DNA of 64,000 bases from Palsa-504 sp963756575. Lineage in GTDB: Bacteria; Actinomycetota; Actinomycetes; Streptosporangiales; Streptosporangiaceae. Shown one piece after another: positions 27,801 to 36,965 of the stretch; positions within the stretch are counted from its first letter, which is position 1, and every line of letters starts with the position of its first letter. The notes under the pieces were generated by a model. That model was not told where the DNA came from, made no database searches, and saw nothing but the letters and a program-made list of their open reading frames with translations. The translations under genes were made by a program, and so were the position numbers. Location: contig CAVWOM010000012.1 of assembly GCA_963756575.1 (NCBI GenBank), positions 1 through 64,000 on the forward strand, read 5' to 3'.

Positions 27801-30208
27801 TCAGCGCGTCCCAGCTGTCCCCGCGTTCTTGATGGCGGTCTCAGTACAGAAAAGGTACCGCCAAGTGCCGAACCGGCTGTCGTCGCTGACGTACCTAACG
27901 TGGTCTTCGGCGGCTGCCCTCTTTATCTGGGCGTCCTTGCTCTCGGCCTCGGCGTCGCTCTTGCCCTCGATGATCCAGGACACGCCGTCCACGTCGAGGG
28001 CGATGAAATCCGGGTAGTACTTCCCGCCAGCGTCGAGTTCGATATAGGCGCCGTCGACTGTCCGCAACCGGTGCCACCATACGATCCCGGGACTGCTGTC
28101 CATAATCTCGGCAAGCCTGAACTCGGTGGTGCCCGCGTCGAACGACGCGACAGGAAGGAGGGACTTGGCCCATCCTGCATACCACCGCCCGCGTTCAAAC
28201 CGGTCGTACCTGTCAAGGATGCTCGGCCGGCATGGCCGCGGCTCTACCGGCAGGGCGACGGGCCGGGACTCGTACTCGGGCCGGAGCCTGCGGGCGTCGT
28301 ACTTCCGCCGGATGAGCGCGTCGATGCCCGTCACCGCCTGGCGGGCGCGCTCGGCGCTCCAGTCCACTTCCCGATCGGCGCCAGCCCCGGCACCCGTGAG
28401 GAAGGACGCGACTACCGGGCTGCCGCGTTCAGCTCCGGCACGTCTTCGACACCAAGCCGAGCATGAAAACGCGGCGCTGAAGGTCACGCTGGACTTCGCT
28501 GACCGGCAGCCATCGCTGAGTGGCCGTCTCAGGCTGCTGGGCCTCCTGGCTGACGCTCATGCCGCCCGCTGTCGCGCGACGTACGTTGAGCGCCACCCGG
28601 ACTAGCGGCACGGTGACCTCTTCGCGAAATCCGGCTCCTGCTGCTCTCGCCTCGGCGTCGGTGATGTCCGAGAGCGAGAACTGCACCAAGGTCACCTTCC
28701 GCACCCGCCGCGGGAACTTAATCTGCGGCGCGCCCGGTACTCGCTGGAGGGCCATCGGCTGGGATTCTTGCTGTCCTTGCCCGGTTGCGGTCTCGAAGTC
28801 CTGGATGATCAGCAACGGCGCGTCTCCCTGGGGGGCATCATCCGATGCTGGGCGTGAGTCACCGCGCGGATGGTTCCCTGGTAGATCGACTCAGTCACCT
28901 CGAATTCCGTGTCACCCGGCTGGTCCGTGCTGGGCGCGGCTGCCGCCGACGAGCCCGCACTACGTGGCCATGGAATGACCTGCTGGATCAAGTTGTCCTT
29001 CTGCGCAAGCAGTCGCCGGTAGGAGTCGTGAGCGACGATGTCAACTTGGTCGATCAGGGGTTCGGTGGTTCGTCTGCCAAAGGGAAGGCGAAGGCCACGT
29101 CCCAGGATCTGCTCGGTAAGCGTCTGCGAGATGAGCGCGCGCAAGGCGACGATTACGGCGATGTTCTTGACGTCCCAGCCCTCCTTGAGCTTGTCGACGC
29201 TGACCACCGCGCGGAGTGGTGAGCCGGGTTCCTCGACCGTCGCAAGTGACGCCAGCGCCTCGTCAGTGGACTGGGAAGTGATCACTAGGATGGCGGCCGG
29301 GTCGCCGATCATGTCCTCCGCAGCCAGCAAAGCGGCGGTGTTCTCGGCTTCCTGTACGGTACGGCAGACGACGAAGAGCACCGGGCTGACGGCTTCTTGA
29401 TGGTTTCGAGGCGGCCCAGGTCGCGTAGGCCGAGGCTTTGATCTGCAGGAGGTGGCAGGCGTCGGCGAGCTGGGTCCGGACGTCGGTGTGGCCGTCCCTG
29501 CGGTACACGATGACCGGGACCTTCACGAGCTCGTCGGCGATGGCCTCCCCGAGCGTGTACCGGAAGATCACCTTGTCTTCGTCGGCTGGTTCCGGTGTTG
29601 CCGTCAGGCCGACGAGGGCGCGAGACTGGAGGTCGCGCACGGCCGCGGAGAACCGTTTGGCTTGCGCCCGGTAGATGTGGTGCTCGTCCGCAATGATTAC
29701 CAAGTCCTGGGCAGCCTGCAGATGGCTGTATAGGTCGGTTCCGATCAGCTCATCTAGCGTCCGCATGCGCCGAGATGTTCTGGCCGACGGCTCGATCAGC
29801 TGCTGTACGTTGAAGACGAAGAGCTTCAGGATTCGTGGGTCTCTCAGGGCCTCGCCCGCCCGGCCGCTCCGGAAGGTCTCCAGGGTGACGAGGCCATGGA
29901 GACACATCCAGGCCCGCCACGTACTTACGATTGCCCGGTGTGAAGTTGGCAATGGTCTTTTCCTTGATCGTCGCGCCGGGCGTCACTATGACGATGTTAC
30001 GAACTCCCTGTTCGGCCAGGTAGTCCACGAGCGCGCCCATGATATAGGTCTTGCCGACCCCGGTGGCGAGGTCGCAGACGACCTCGCGGAACTCGTCAGC
30101 AGAGATTTGCCTGATGATGGCTGAGAGCGCCCGTTTGTTGGGATCGCGCAGGTCAAGCCGCGCCGCGATATTTTGGATTAGCCCTTGATCGTAGGCCAGC
30201 CAGGTCAC
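27801..30208 (-). pseudogene. Type III restriction enzyme Res subunit, frame-broken
   Basis: Read across about five indels (near 29900, 29430, 29395, 28825 and 28445) this is a complete Res protein of about 800 residues. Order: helicase motif I DLATGVGKTYIM; motif II ADEHHIY; motif III LVGLTATP; then LFVVCRTVQEAENTAALLAA, VDKLKEGWDVKNIAVIVALR, QILGRGLRLPFGRR (motif VI). The C-terminal PD-(D/E)xK nuclease has YYPDFIALDVDGVSWIIEGK. Its start overlaps the mod gene by 56 bp. It would translocate between two sites and cut unmodified DNA when complexed with Mod. Whether it is functional depends on whether the frame breaks are real. Confidence 0.8.
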
Positions 30209-31817
30209 CGCGCACCAGCCCGGCTAAGGATGTCGTAGGGGCGTTCCAGAGCCGGGACCCCGGGCTCAGGCGTGCGAGGGTCGCCTCGGCCTCATGCGTC
30301 GCGGCCTTGGCGACCACGATTGCGAGCTCGCCATCTCCGAGGCGGGATACTACGGCGCGTATCGCTTCCTCATCGGCTACGCCGTCAAGCACGGCTAGCC
30401 GTTGTCTGCCCTTGCGCCCGACGAATGGTGGGTCGGGCACGACCGAGAATCCGATCTGCGGGCAGACCGCCAAGGCGAACTCCCCATTCGTTGCTCGCTC
30501 CGACAGCAGGAACAGTCCGTCCCGCTGCTCGAGGATCGAGTCAGCGACCGCAAGCGCCCGGAAGCTGCCGCCCCCTGTCCAGCCGACAGCCTCGGTGATC
30601 CCGCCCCTAGCTGTCCCGCCGACCACGCGGCTGAGTCTCGGCAAGGCGTACCGGCCGAATGCCGCAGGTTCTAGCTCGACCGCTATCCAACGTCGGCCCA
30701 GCTTGTGGGCCACGGCTGCCGTGGTGCCCGATCCAGCGAAACAGTCGACCACAATATCGCCTGGGCACGACCCCAGTTCGAGGATTCGGCGGAGCAGCGC
30801 TTCCGGTTTCTGCGTGGGAAATCCTGTGCGCTCAGTCGCCTGGGAGTTGATCACGTTGATGTCGGTCCACAGGTCGCCCACCGGCCTGCCCTTAAGGCGG
30901 TGCAGGTACTTCTTGTAGCGGGGGAAACCGCCAGGCTTGTCAGGATGAATGATGTAGCCCGCTTCGTCCAGTGCGTCGAGCTTTTCACGCATAGACATAG
31001 CCTTTATTGCTTGGGAGCTGAGGCCAATCTCCGCTAGGATGTTGCTGGGGACTGCCCAGCAACGTCGCTTGGCACTGGGGTCGAATCCGCGCCATGGCTG
31101 CCCGCTATCGAGGTGCGGACGGTAGTCCCCGGCCGTAAGGTTCTCTGCGTTGTACGGGCCCCCAGCATCCGACCGGGAGAACCGGCGCGCCCGGTATGTC
31201 CCGTCTAGCGGTATGAACTGCGGATTCAACCTGGCGGCCTCGGACGCTCCGTAGACCAGGATCTGCTCGTGCATGGTGCCCAGGGTTCGGCGGGCGAGAC
31301 TTTTCGTGCTCGTCCGTTGCCAAACCACCGTCGCCAGGTAGTTTCCCGGACCAAACTCGTCGTCCATGAGGCAACGGCACCGGTGTACCTCGGTGCTGTC
31401 CAGATGGACCCATATCGTGCCTGTCGGTTCCAGCAGGTCGTGAAGTACCCGTAGCCTGTCGCGCATCATGGTCAGCCAGACCGAGTGCTGGAGAGCATCG
31501 TTATAGGCGTCGAATGCCTGTCCCGTGTTGAACGGCGGATCGATGTAGACCAGCTTTACCTTGCCGCGGTACTCTGCCCCGAACTCCGGGATACGGGTCA
31601 GCGCCCGGACAGCATCATAAGAGTCCCCGAGTATCAGCAGATTGTCTCCAGCCGGGTCTAGGGCAGACTCGCCGACGACCTGTACGTCATGCAGAAGCCG
31701 TACCTCGGTAACTCGCGGATCGTGACGACCCACCCACTCGTAACCACCTTGGAGCGTCCGTATCAGCGTCTGGTCTTTCCCGATCCAGGAAAGCGTCAAC
31801 CGGTCGCCCGGGACCAT
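30153..31817 (-). CDS. mod: Type III DNA methyltransferase Mod
   Basis: The 554-residue beta-class N6-adenine methyltransferase has catalytic motif IV DPPFNTG at about residue 93. The target-recognition segment lies at about 160-340, and the SAM-binding motif I FAGSGTT near residue 370 (VVDCFAGSGTTAAVAHKLG, RRWIAVELEP). The motif order (IV before I) is that of type III Mod proteins. The C-terminal 150 residues are a Res-interaction type tail. The frame is intact across the whole gene, unlike res. It methylates a short asymmetric site on one strand and gives specificity to the Mod-Res complex. Confidence 0.9.
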   Translation of the reverse strand: MVPGDRLTLSWIGKDQTLIRTLQGGYEWVGRHDPRVTEVRLLHDVQVVGESALDPAGDNLLILGDSYDAVRALTRIPEFGAEYRGKVKLVYIDPPFNTGQAFDAYNDALQHSVWLTMMRDRLRVLHDLLEPTGTIWVHLDSTEVHRCRCLMDDEFGPGNYLATVVWQRTSTKSLARRTLGTMHEQILVYGASEAARLNPQFIPLDGTYRARRFSRSDAGGPYNAENLTAGDYRPHLDSGQPWRGFDPSAKRRCWAVPSNILAEIGLSSQAIKAMSMREKLDALDEAGYIIHPDKPGGFPRYKKYLHRLKGRPVGDLWTDINVINSQATERTGFPTQKPEALLRRILELGSCPGDIVVDCFAGSGTTAAVAHKLGRRWIAVELEPAAFGRYALPRLSRVVGGTARGGITEAVGWTGGGSFRALAVADSILEQRDGLFLLSERATNGEFALAVCPQIGFSVVPDPPFVGRKGRQRLAVLDGVADEEAIRAVVSRLGDGELAIVVAKAATHEAEATLARLSPGSRLWNAPTTSLAGLVRGDLAGLRSRANPKYRGAA

Positions 31818-32025
31818 CAGCGAACTCCCTAGAGCACGCGCATTGCCAAGTTGGAGCGTGCCGCGACAGCGTGCTACCGAAAATTACGCTAAGTGTCTGA
31901 TTTGCGACTGGATATTATCCAGGCGGCTACAGTTGTGTAACCAATCATGCGCATGACGCTATTGACTTCCTTGGGAACGCCGGGAGCCCGAAAGTCGAGT
32001 GTCACCGAGTCGACATCACGGGAAC
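31818..32025. promoter_or_regulatory. AT-rich upstream region of the mod-res operon
   Basis: These 208 bases upstream of mod have clearly lower GC than the surroundings and stretches such as TGGATATTATCC, suited to a promoter reading leftward into mod. No ORF is supported. No defined operator is seen. Confidence 0.35.
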
Positions 32026-32345
32026 TTAGGGGGCGTGGCGGGCGGTGATCCAGCCGCGGTAGATCCAGTTGTAGCTGGTGGCGGTAGGCATGCCCAGCTC
32101 GGCGGTCAGGCCGGGGACCGACTATTGGCCAGATGGCAAGCCGGTGAGCACGGCGGAGGGCCTTTCCGCTGGCCGCGGATATTGCGCTGGCTGATCAGGG
32201 TGCAGACCTGCCCGCCGACGAACCGACTGTCCGCTTGGACGGCCGGAATCCCTCGGCGTTGAGGGCGTCGCCGATCCGCTGGTTAATGCGGCCGGTTTCG
32301 GCGAGCTCGGTGACACGGGCGACGAGGGCGGGCGTGGACCGATTC
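32026..32345 (-). pseudogene. C-terminal fragment of a site-specific recombinase
   Basis: The fragment reads TPALVARVTELAETGRINQR, IGDALNAEGFRPSKR, VCTLISQRNIRGQRKGPPP (after indels), GLTAELGMPTATSYNWIYR and GWITARHAP before TAA. This matches the tail of serine-recombinase or invertase-like proteins that carry a winged HTH. The catalytic part is missing; the sequence upstream is the arm of the att core at 32446. It is probably the remnant of a gene cut by recombination at the att site. Confidence 0.5.
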
Positions 32346-32445
32346 GTGACCGAGTCGCCAGATAATCCCAGCGCCGTGAGTGCCATCCGTGCGATTGCCC
32401 TTGCTATCGGTGCAGCTAGGGCGTGGGCGGCTCGGGAGCATGCCT

Positions 32446-32489
32446 CTCGTAATGCGTAGGTCATCGGTTCGATTCCGATAGGCGGCTCC
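32446..32489 (+). repeat. Internal attachment core (tRNA-Thr 3' end copy)
   Basis: 44 bases identical to tRNA-Thr positions 10305-10348 (anticodon loop to beyond the 3' end). The 5' half of the tRNA is absent, replaced by an arm-like block from about 32325 that has two relatives at 25.66 and 27.61 kb. This is an attR-type junction: it marks the right end of one integrated element and the left border of the next segment. Confidence 0.85.
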
Positions 32490-32570
32490 ACCCCGAACAC
32501 CACTTCTATCAGGCACTTTCGTAAGCTTCTGCATCGCCGGTGTCCTCGTCCTGCTGCTTAGGCGGCTCAG

Positions 32571-33605
32571 CTAAGCGGCATTCCAAAAGTTCTGTTCGTA
32601 ACCCTGGGGTAGCCAGGGGCTGGTCCAGGGCGCAGCGGTGGCCAGCATCTGATCGGGTGAGCGGGCCCGGAAGAAGGAGTGGATCTGCCGGAGCCTGCCG
32701 GGCCAGCTCACGGCGGTGTTCGCTACGTAGTTCTTCAGTGCCGCCCAGACCCGTTCGGCGGGGTTGTCGTCCGGGCTGTACCGGGCGCCGTACAGCAGCT
32801 CCAGCCGGGGGTGTTTCTCCAGGTAGGCGGTGACCTTGCGGGCGTGGTGAATGCTGTCGTTGTCGCAGATCATCACGATCACCGGAGCGGCCGGGAACGC
32901 CCGGAGCACCTGGTCCAGCAGCGCGATGAAGTCCGCAGCGCAGCGGCGGCCCAGCCGGTACACCCACGCGCCGGTGGTCATCTCGATCGCGCCGAAGACG
33001 GTGACCTGCCGGTTCGTGCCCGGAGTAGGGATCAGGGGGCGGGCGGCGCGCAGCGTCCAGCTGGCCCGCACGTGCGGCAGCAGGTTCAGGTGCGTCTCGT
33101 CCTCGGCGAGGACCACCGACCGGCGGGGCAATTCGATGAGCCGGGCCACGATCTGGGCGACAACGTGGTCATGTGCGGGGTCGCCGCGGGCGGTCAGCTT
33201 GGGCCGCCGCCAGATCGCGACCAGCCGGACCCGCCGGTACAGCGTCCGCGGGCTGACCTGCGGCCAGCCCAGGTACCGCCGGATCCGGGGCAGGGTCCAG
33301 GGCCCGGGCCGGGCCAGCAGCGCGGCGATCCGGCTGGTCAGCTGGCGTCCGCCCAGCCGGGGCCGCCCTGAACGCGGCCGGTCGGCCAGCCCCGCCGTTC
33401 CCTCAGCGTTGAACCGGCCGATCCAGCGGCGGACCGTGGCCGGGTGGCAGTCCAGCAATTCCGCGATCTGGGCAGGCGGTAAGCCATGCGCGGACAGCAG
33501 GATCATCACGGCGCGGGTGGCCTGCCGCCACCGGCCGTGCAGGTCACTGCGGAGCTGCACGATCTGGCTACCTGGATCGTTGGCGAACACGCTGACCGGG
33601 CGCAT
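32571..33605 (-). CDS. IS630-family transposase
   Basis: The protein has 344 residues from MRPVSVFAND; an upstream start at 33677 would add 24. N-terminal HTH pair: MILLSAHGLPPAQIAELLDC, HPATVRRWIGRFNAEGTAGL and a second winged helix (PWTLPRIRRYLGW). DDE catalytic domain: EDETHLNLLP (Asp), DNDSIHHA (Asp), YSPDDNPAERVWAALK (final acidic residue). All motifs are intact. The stop codon overlaps the left inverted repeat. Confidence 0.9.
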   Translation of the reverse strand: MRPVSVFANDPGSQIVQLRSDLHGRWRQATRAVMILLSAHGLPPAQIAELLDCHPATVRRWIGRFNAEGTAGLADRPRSGRPRLGGRQLTSRIAALLARPGPWTLPRIRRYLGWPQVSPRTLYRRVRLVAIWRRPKLTARGDPAHDHVVAQIVARLIELPRRSVVLAEDETHLNLLPHVRASWTLRAARPLIPTPGTNRQVTVFGAIEMTTGAWVYRLGRRCAADFIALLDQVLRAFPAAPVIVMICDNDSIHHARKVTAYLEKHPRLELLYGARYSPDDNPAERVWAALKNYVANTAVSWPGRLRQIHSFFRARSPDQMLATAAPWTSPWLPQGYEQNFWNAA

Positions 33606-33736
33606 ACTGATCACGACCTCGCCGGCGGGCGGATGTTGTGGCAACTTCAATCCAGCCCCCGGCGAGGCTGCTGTCAACGCCCCTCAGCCGCCGGTCTCAC
33701 ACCTGGTTACGCGCAGAACTTTTGGATAGGGGCTTA
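32572..33736 (-). mobile_element. IS630-family insertion sequence
   Basis: Inward-facing ends share TAAGC and then TCCAAAAGTTCTG (left 32572-32594, right 33714-33736). A TA at each edge fits the IS630/Tc1 target duplication. The single transposase gene fills the element. It is inserted at the 3' edge of an IS982-like remnant. Confidence 0.8.
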
Positions 33737-34183
33737 GATCGGTGATCGGGAAATGTGGGCAGGTCACGCGCGGCCCGCTCGCCGTGCAGCTTCGGGTTCG
33801 CGAGGCTGAACCCGGTGACGGCGGAGGTGCCGCACGGGACCGGGGTGGCGTCCATCAGCCGCAGCAGCTCCGCGGTCGCCGGGGTGGCGTCGGCGAGCCA
33901 GCGCAGGGCGGCCTCCATCAGCGGCGCGAGCTGCCGCAGCCTGGTGTTGTACTGGTTCTGGGCCAGCAGCCGCGGGAACAGGTGGCCGACGAGCTTCGGC
34001 GCGGCGCGCAGCCAGGCGTCGCGTGCACCGGAGCCGGACCTGCGCCACGGCCGGGCAGGCGAGCTCGGTGTCGGTGACTTCCGGCGGCCTTCCCGGCCCG
34101 CGGTGGCCTGGCTGAAGCGGGATGATCCGGTCGGTCAGTTCCACGCAGAGTGCGGTCAGGAGGGTGTCCAGGTCGGCGATCAT
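33737..34183 (-). pseudogene. IS982-like transposase remnant
   Basis: It begins MIADLDTLLTALCVELTDRI and GPGRPPEVTDTELACPAVAQ, the usual IS982-family N-terminus. It continues through indels to MEAALRWLADATPATAELLR, LMDATPVPCGTSAV. It then skips a large internal part of the catalytic domain to TGFSLANPKLHGERA, and is cut by the IS630 element at 33736. It is non-functional. Confidence 0.6.
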
Positions 34184-34343
34184 GACGGGCTCCGGGGTCC
34201 GGATGTGTAGCTGCTCGTGCGCAGCGGCCGCCCTTGTTCGCGACGGGCGGCCGCGCCCGCGATCCGGCAAAGCCGGTGTCCGCCGTTCTGGCCGCGCCGG
34301 GCTGATGCCGGCGACGTGGCGGCGGGACTGCCGCCGGTGCGGG

Positions 34344-35285
34344 TCAGCGTTCGTTGCCCGCCCTGAGCCAGGCGATGTAGCCGGCGGCTGCGCGAACGGT
34401 GTCGTACTCCGGCGCGAACCCGGTGTCCTGGCGGAGCCGGGTGATGTCAAGAGCGGCACCTGCCCGGCCAGCGCCGGCCGGGAGGTCGAGTGCGGCCTCG
34501 GGCACGGCTTCGCGGATGGCTGCGATCACCTCTGCGTTCGTGGTCACCCGCCCGGACGCGATGTTGTAGGTGCGGTGCTGGAGATGCCCGGCGAGCTGGA
34601 TCAGGGCTATCGCGCGGCCCGTGTCCTTGACGTAGCACAGGTCGAGCCCGTCGCCGAGGTGCGGCGGGATGAGCAGGGCGGACAGGTCCAGGGGCTTGCC
34701 GCTGGCTGCCGCGTGGATGAGCGCGGGCGCGGCGAAGAACGGGTCCTCGTGACCGAGGGGGCCCCAGGTGCCGGAGATCCGGAGGTTGACGATCTCCGTG
34801 CCGGTCGCCTCCGCGAGCTGCTCCCCGAGGAGCTCGGCGATCTTCTTCGACCGCGGGATCGGGTGCGGGGCGGTCAGGAGCACCGGCAGGTCCTCCGTCA
34901 GCGGGCCGCTGTGCGCGATGCCGCCGTAGACCCCGAGCGTGCTGGCGAGGCTAACCCGGCGCACGCCCCATTCCGCGGCGGCGCGGGCGATGTTGAGGAG
35001 CCCGTCGAGCAGGCCCTGGGTGGCCTCGATGCCCCCGGCCGTGCCCCGCGGTGCGGGGTAGCCCGCGAGGTGCACTATGCCGGTGATCTCGTGGCGCTCG
35101 CCGATCGCCCGCAGCGAGTCCAGGTCGGCGACGTCGGCCTGCTCCGCGACGACGGGCAGGTCCGCGAGATGCGGGGGGACCTGGCCGCTGCGGCGCTGCA
35201 TCACGACGCTCGGCTCGCCGAGGCCGTGCAGCGCGCGGACGGTGTGGGAGCCGATGAACCCGGACCCTCCGGTGACGAGAATCAT
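34344..35285 (-). CDS. NAD-dependent epimerase/dehydratase (extended SDR), catalytic Tyr replaced
   Basis: The 313-residue protein starts MILVTGGSGFIGSHTVRALH, the GxxGxxG NAD(P) site. VHLAGYPAPRGTAGG and the active-site serine region SLASTLGVYG follow. At the usual YxxxK position the sequence is IPRSK (in PHPIPRSKKIAELL), so the general-base Tyr is Ile. The Lys is kept, and the C-terminal part (YNIASGRVTTNAEV) is normal. AAAGGAACG precedes the ATG. It may bind NAD and a nucleotide-sugar or small ligand with altered or no oxidoreduction. It is divergent from a MarR gene across a 69-bp operator region. Confidence 0.75.
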   Translation of the reverse strand: MILVTGGSGFIGSHTVRALHGLGEPSVVMQRRSGQVPPHLADLPVVAEQADVADLDSLRAIGERHEITGIVHLAGYPAPRGTAGGIEATQGLLDGLLNIARAAAEWGVRRVSLASTLGVYGGIAHSGPLTEDLPVLLTAPHPIPRSKKIAELLGEQLAEATGTEIVNLRISGTWGPLGHEDPFFAAPALIHAAASGKPLDLSALLIPPHLGDGLDLCYVKDTGRAIALIQLAGHLQHRTYNIASGRVTTNAEVIAAIREAVPEAALDLPAGAGRAGAALDITRLRQDTGFAPEYDTVRAAAGYIAWLRAGNER

Positions 35286-35314
35286 CACGTTCCTTTCGTC
35301 AGCATAGCAAATCA

Positions 35315-35343
35315 TCAGTATAACTGACGATCAGTCTACTGGT
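35315..35343. promoter_or_regulatory. Probable MarR operator between the epimerase and marR genes
   Basis: TCAGT-ATA-ACTGA (35315-35327) is a perfect inverted repeat, followed by the near copy TCAGT-CTA-CTGGT (35331-35343). They sit in the middle of the 69-bp divergent spacer, beside TATTAT (a likely -10 for marR). This is the expected place and shape for MarR autorepression. Confidence 0.55.
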
Positions 35344-35354
35344 ATTATCGGGGG

Positions 35355-35816
35355 GTGTCGAGGCCGGGTTCTGAAGCAGCGGGCCAGGTCCGCGCGCGTG
35401 ACGACGTGCTCGGCTATCTCCTCAAGCACGCGCACCTCGCGCTGGAGCACCGGGCGCAGGCCGCGCTCGCCGACGTGGGGGTGACCGTGCGCGACCTCGG
35501 CGTGCTCAGGGTCATCGCAAGCGGGGAGGCGCAGTCACAGCAGGAAGCCGCGGCCGTGCTGGGCGTCGACCGCACCTCGATGGTCGCGCTCCTCGACGCG
35601 CTCGAGCGCCAGGGGATCGTCGCGCGCAGGCCCTCGGAACAAGACCGGCGACGCAACATCATCGCGCTCACCGACCACGGCTGGGAGGTATACCGGCAGG
35701 CAGAGAGCCGGTACTCCGAGACCGAGCGGGACTTCACGGCGACGCTAGGCGACGCTGGAGCGGCCGGGCTTAGGCAAGCGCTGCGGACCGTGCTCAGCGA
35801 GAACGGCCACGCCTGA
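35355..35816 (+). CDS. MarR-family transcriptional regulator
   Basis: The 153-residue winged-helix dimer protein starts at GTG. Dimerisation helix HAHLALEHRAQAALADVGVT; DNA-binding helices SQQEAAAVLGVDRTSMVALL, DALERQGIVARRPSEQDRR with the wing RRNIIALTDHGWEVY. It is divergent from the epimerase gene, which it probably controls through the repeats at 35315-35343. The ligand is unknown. Confidence 0.85.
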   Translation: MSRPGSEAAGQVRARDDVLGYLLKHAHLALEHRAQAALADVGVTVRDLGVLRVIASGEAQSQQEAAAVLGVDRTSMVALLDALERQGIVARRPSEQDRRRNIIALTDHGWEVYRQAESRYSETERDFTATLGDAGAAGLRQALRTVLSENGHA

Positions 35817-35992
35817 GCAGGCGCCCGGACAAGTCTTCATCGAGAAGCGGCAGTCGCGCACCCCTACAGCGTGTCGCCGCAAGGCCCTCCCACCAGCCAG
35901 GAAATACCGATCAACGATCTAGCTCGGCCAGGCCATCATGTCCTGGAGGTGCGCCTGATCCCGGGAGCTGGCGGGTACTCCTATCAGACGAG

Positions 35993-36295
35993 TCAGGTGC
36001 GCCGAGGTTCGGCGAGCAGATCGCTAACTATCTCCATGGTGATCTCCGGAAGGCTTTCGGCGATAGCCTCGCCCATCAGGCGAGCGCCCTCAGCTTCGTC
36101 AGGCTGGCAGTCCTTTCTGGTCTGCTCGTCTGGCCAGCGGGCGTAAGCGACCCAGCTGCCATCTGCGGCCCGGTGCAGCCGGGAGCCGTAACTGCCGCAC
36201 GATCGCTGGATCGCCCGGGTAAGCCGGGTCCACCCGTCCACGAACTGCTCCTCGCGCCCAGGGCGCACCCGCCACTGGTAGATCACGGCAAACAT
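35993..36295 (-). CDS. Antibiotic biosynthesis monooxygenase (ABM) domain protein
   Basis: The 100-residue single ferredoxin-like ABM domain starts MFAVIYQWRVRPGREEQFVD. It continues GWTRLTRAIQRSCGSYGSRL, ADGSWVAYARWPDEQTRKDC. ABM dimers include heme-degrading IsdG and quinone-forming monooxygenases; the residues here do not decide between them. The upstream AAAGGAAAGCC fits a ribosome-binding site for 36295. There are no close partner genes. Confidence 0.7.
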   Translation of the reverse strand: MFAVIYQWRVRPGREEQFVDGWTRLTRAIQRSCGSYGSRLHRAADGSWVAYARWPDEQTRKDCQPDEAEGARLMGEAIAESLPEITMEIVSDLLAEPRRT

Positions 36296-36399
36296 GGCTT
36301 TCCTTTCGCTGCACCTCAATACCAGCTGCGCCGTTCAGCTCTCCCCGAGCCGGTGAACTCTTCCTATCGTAAGGCGGTGCTGTGTGCGATCCCGGTAGA

Positions 36400-36525
36400 T
36401 GCTTGACATCTCGGTTCTGGTTCCCGGGTGAGAGCTTGGCCAAATTCGGCGGCCCGCTCCTCGCTGCTCCAGACGGCGATGAGCTGCCACGCCTGCCAGC
36501 CGGGCCGGCGAAGTGAGCCGTGCAG
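36400..36525 (-). pseudogene. Possible gene remnant upstream of the ABM gene
   Basis: A short frame reads RRPGWQAWQLIAVWSSEERA then AEFGQALTREPEP, with good coding character but no start and no continuation. It may be a decayed gene end between vapC and the ABM gene. No function can be assigned. Confidence 0.2.
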
Positions 36526-36542
36526 CCCGCGGGCAGTTCCAC

Positions 36543-36965
36543 TCAGAGATTGTTCGGCCGAGCCTTGAGGCCGACCACCTCGAGGAAGCCGCCGACGCCT
36601 TTGAAGTCGTCTGGGTTAGCCGTATAAAGCGGGAGTTGGTTACTGGCTGCCGTCGCTGCGATCATCAGGTCCGAGGCCCGTTTGCGCGGCTCCCGTCCCG
36701 CTGCACGCACCACCGCACAAATCTGGCCGTAGAGCCTGGCCGCGCTCTGATCGTACGGGAGCGGGTCGAACGTCGCCTCCACATGTTGCAGCACAGCCAC
36801 TCGTCCGGCTCGCTTGACCGGATCGTCGGTCGCATGCGGGCCGAAGGACAACTCGCCTAGCGTCACAGCCGTGATCAAGATCGTGCCGGGTAGCTCGGCC
36901 GGGTCGAAGAGCTTGAGCGCCGCGATGATGCTGGTGTCCACGATGGCGGCGTCGTGCGCCGTCAC
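36543..36965 (-). CDS. vapC: PIN-domain ribonuclease toxin, VapC type
   Basis: The 140-residue PIN domain has its acidic residues in AAIVDTSIIAAL (Asp10), LGELSFGP (Glu38) and RASDLMIAATAASNQLPLYT (Asp near 98), with TANPDDFKGV at the end. It is a Mg-dependent RNase that cuts tRNA or rRNA when free of antitoxin. The start overlaps the antitoxin stop by 4 bp, the normal vapBC order. Confidence 0.85.
   Translation of the reverse strand: MTAHDAAIVDTSIIAALKLFDPAELPGTILITAVTLGELSFGPHATDDPVKRAGRVAVLQHVEATFDPLPYDQSAARLYGQICAVVRAAGREPRKRASDLMIAATAASNQLPLYTANPDDFKGVGGFLEVVGLKARPNNL

Noticed and set aside
32428..32490. Second tRNA-Thr gene
   Set aside because: Only the anticodon-to-3' half is present; the acceptor and D arms are replaced by unrelated sequence, so no cloverleaf can form.
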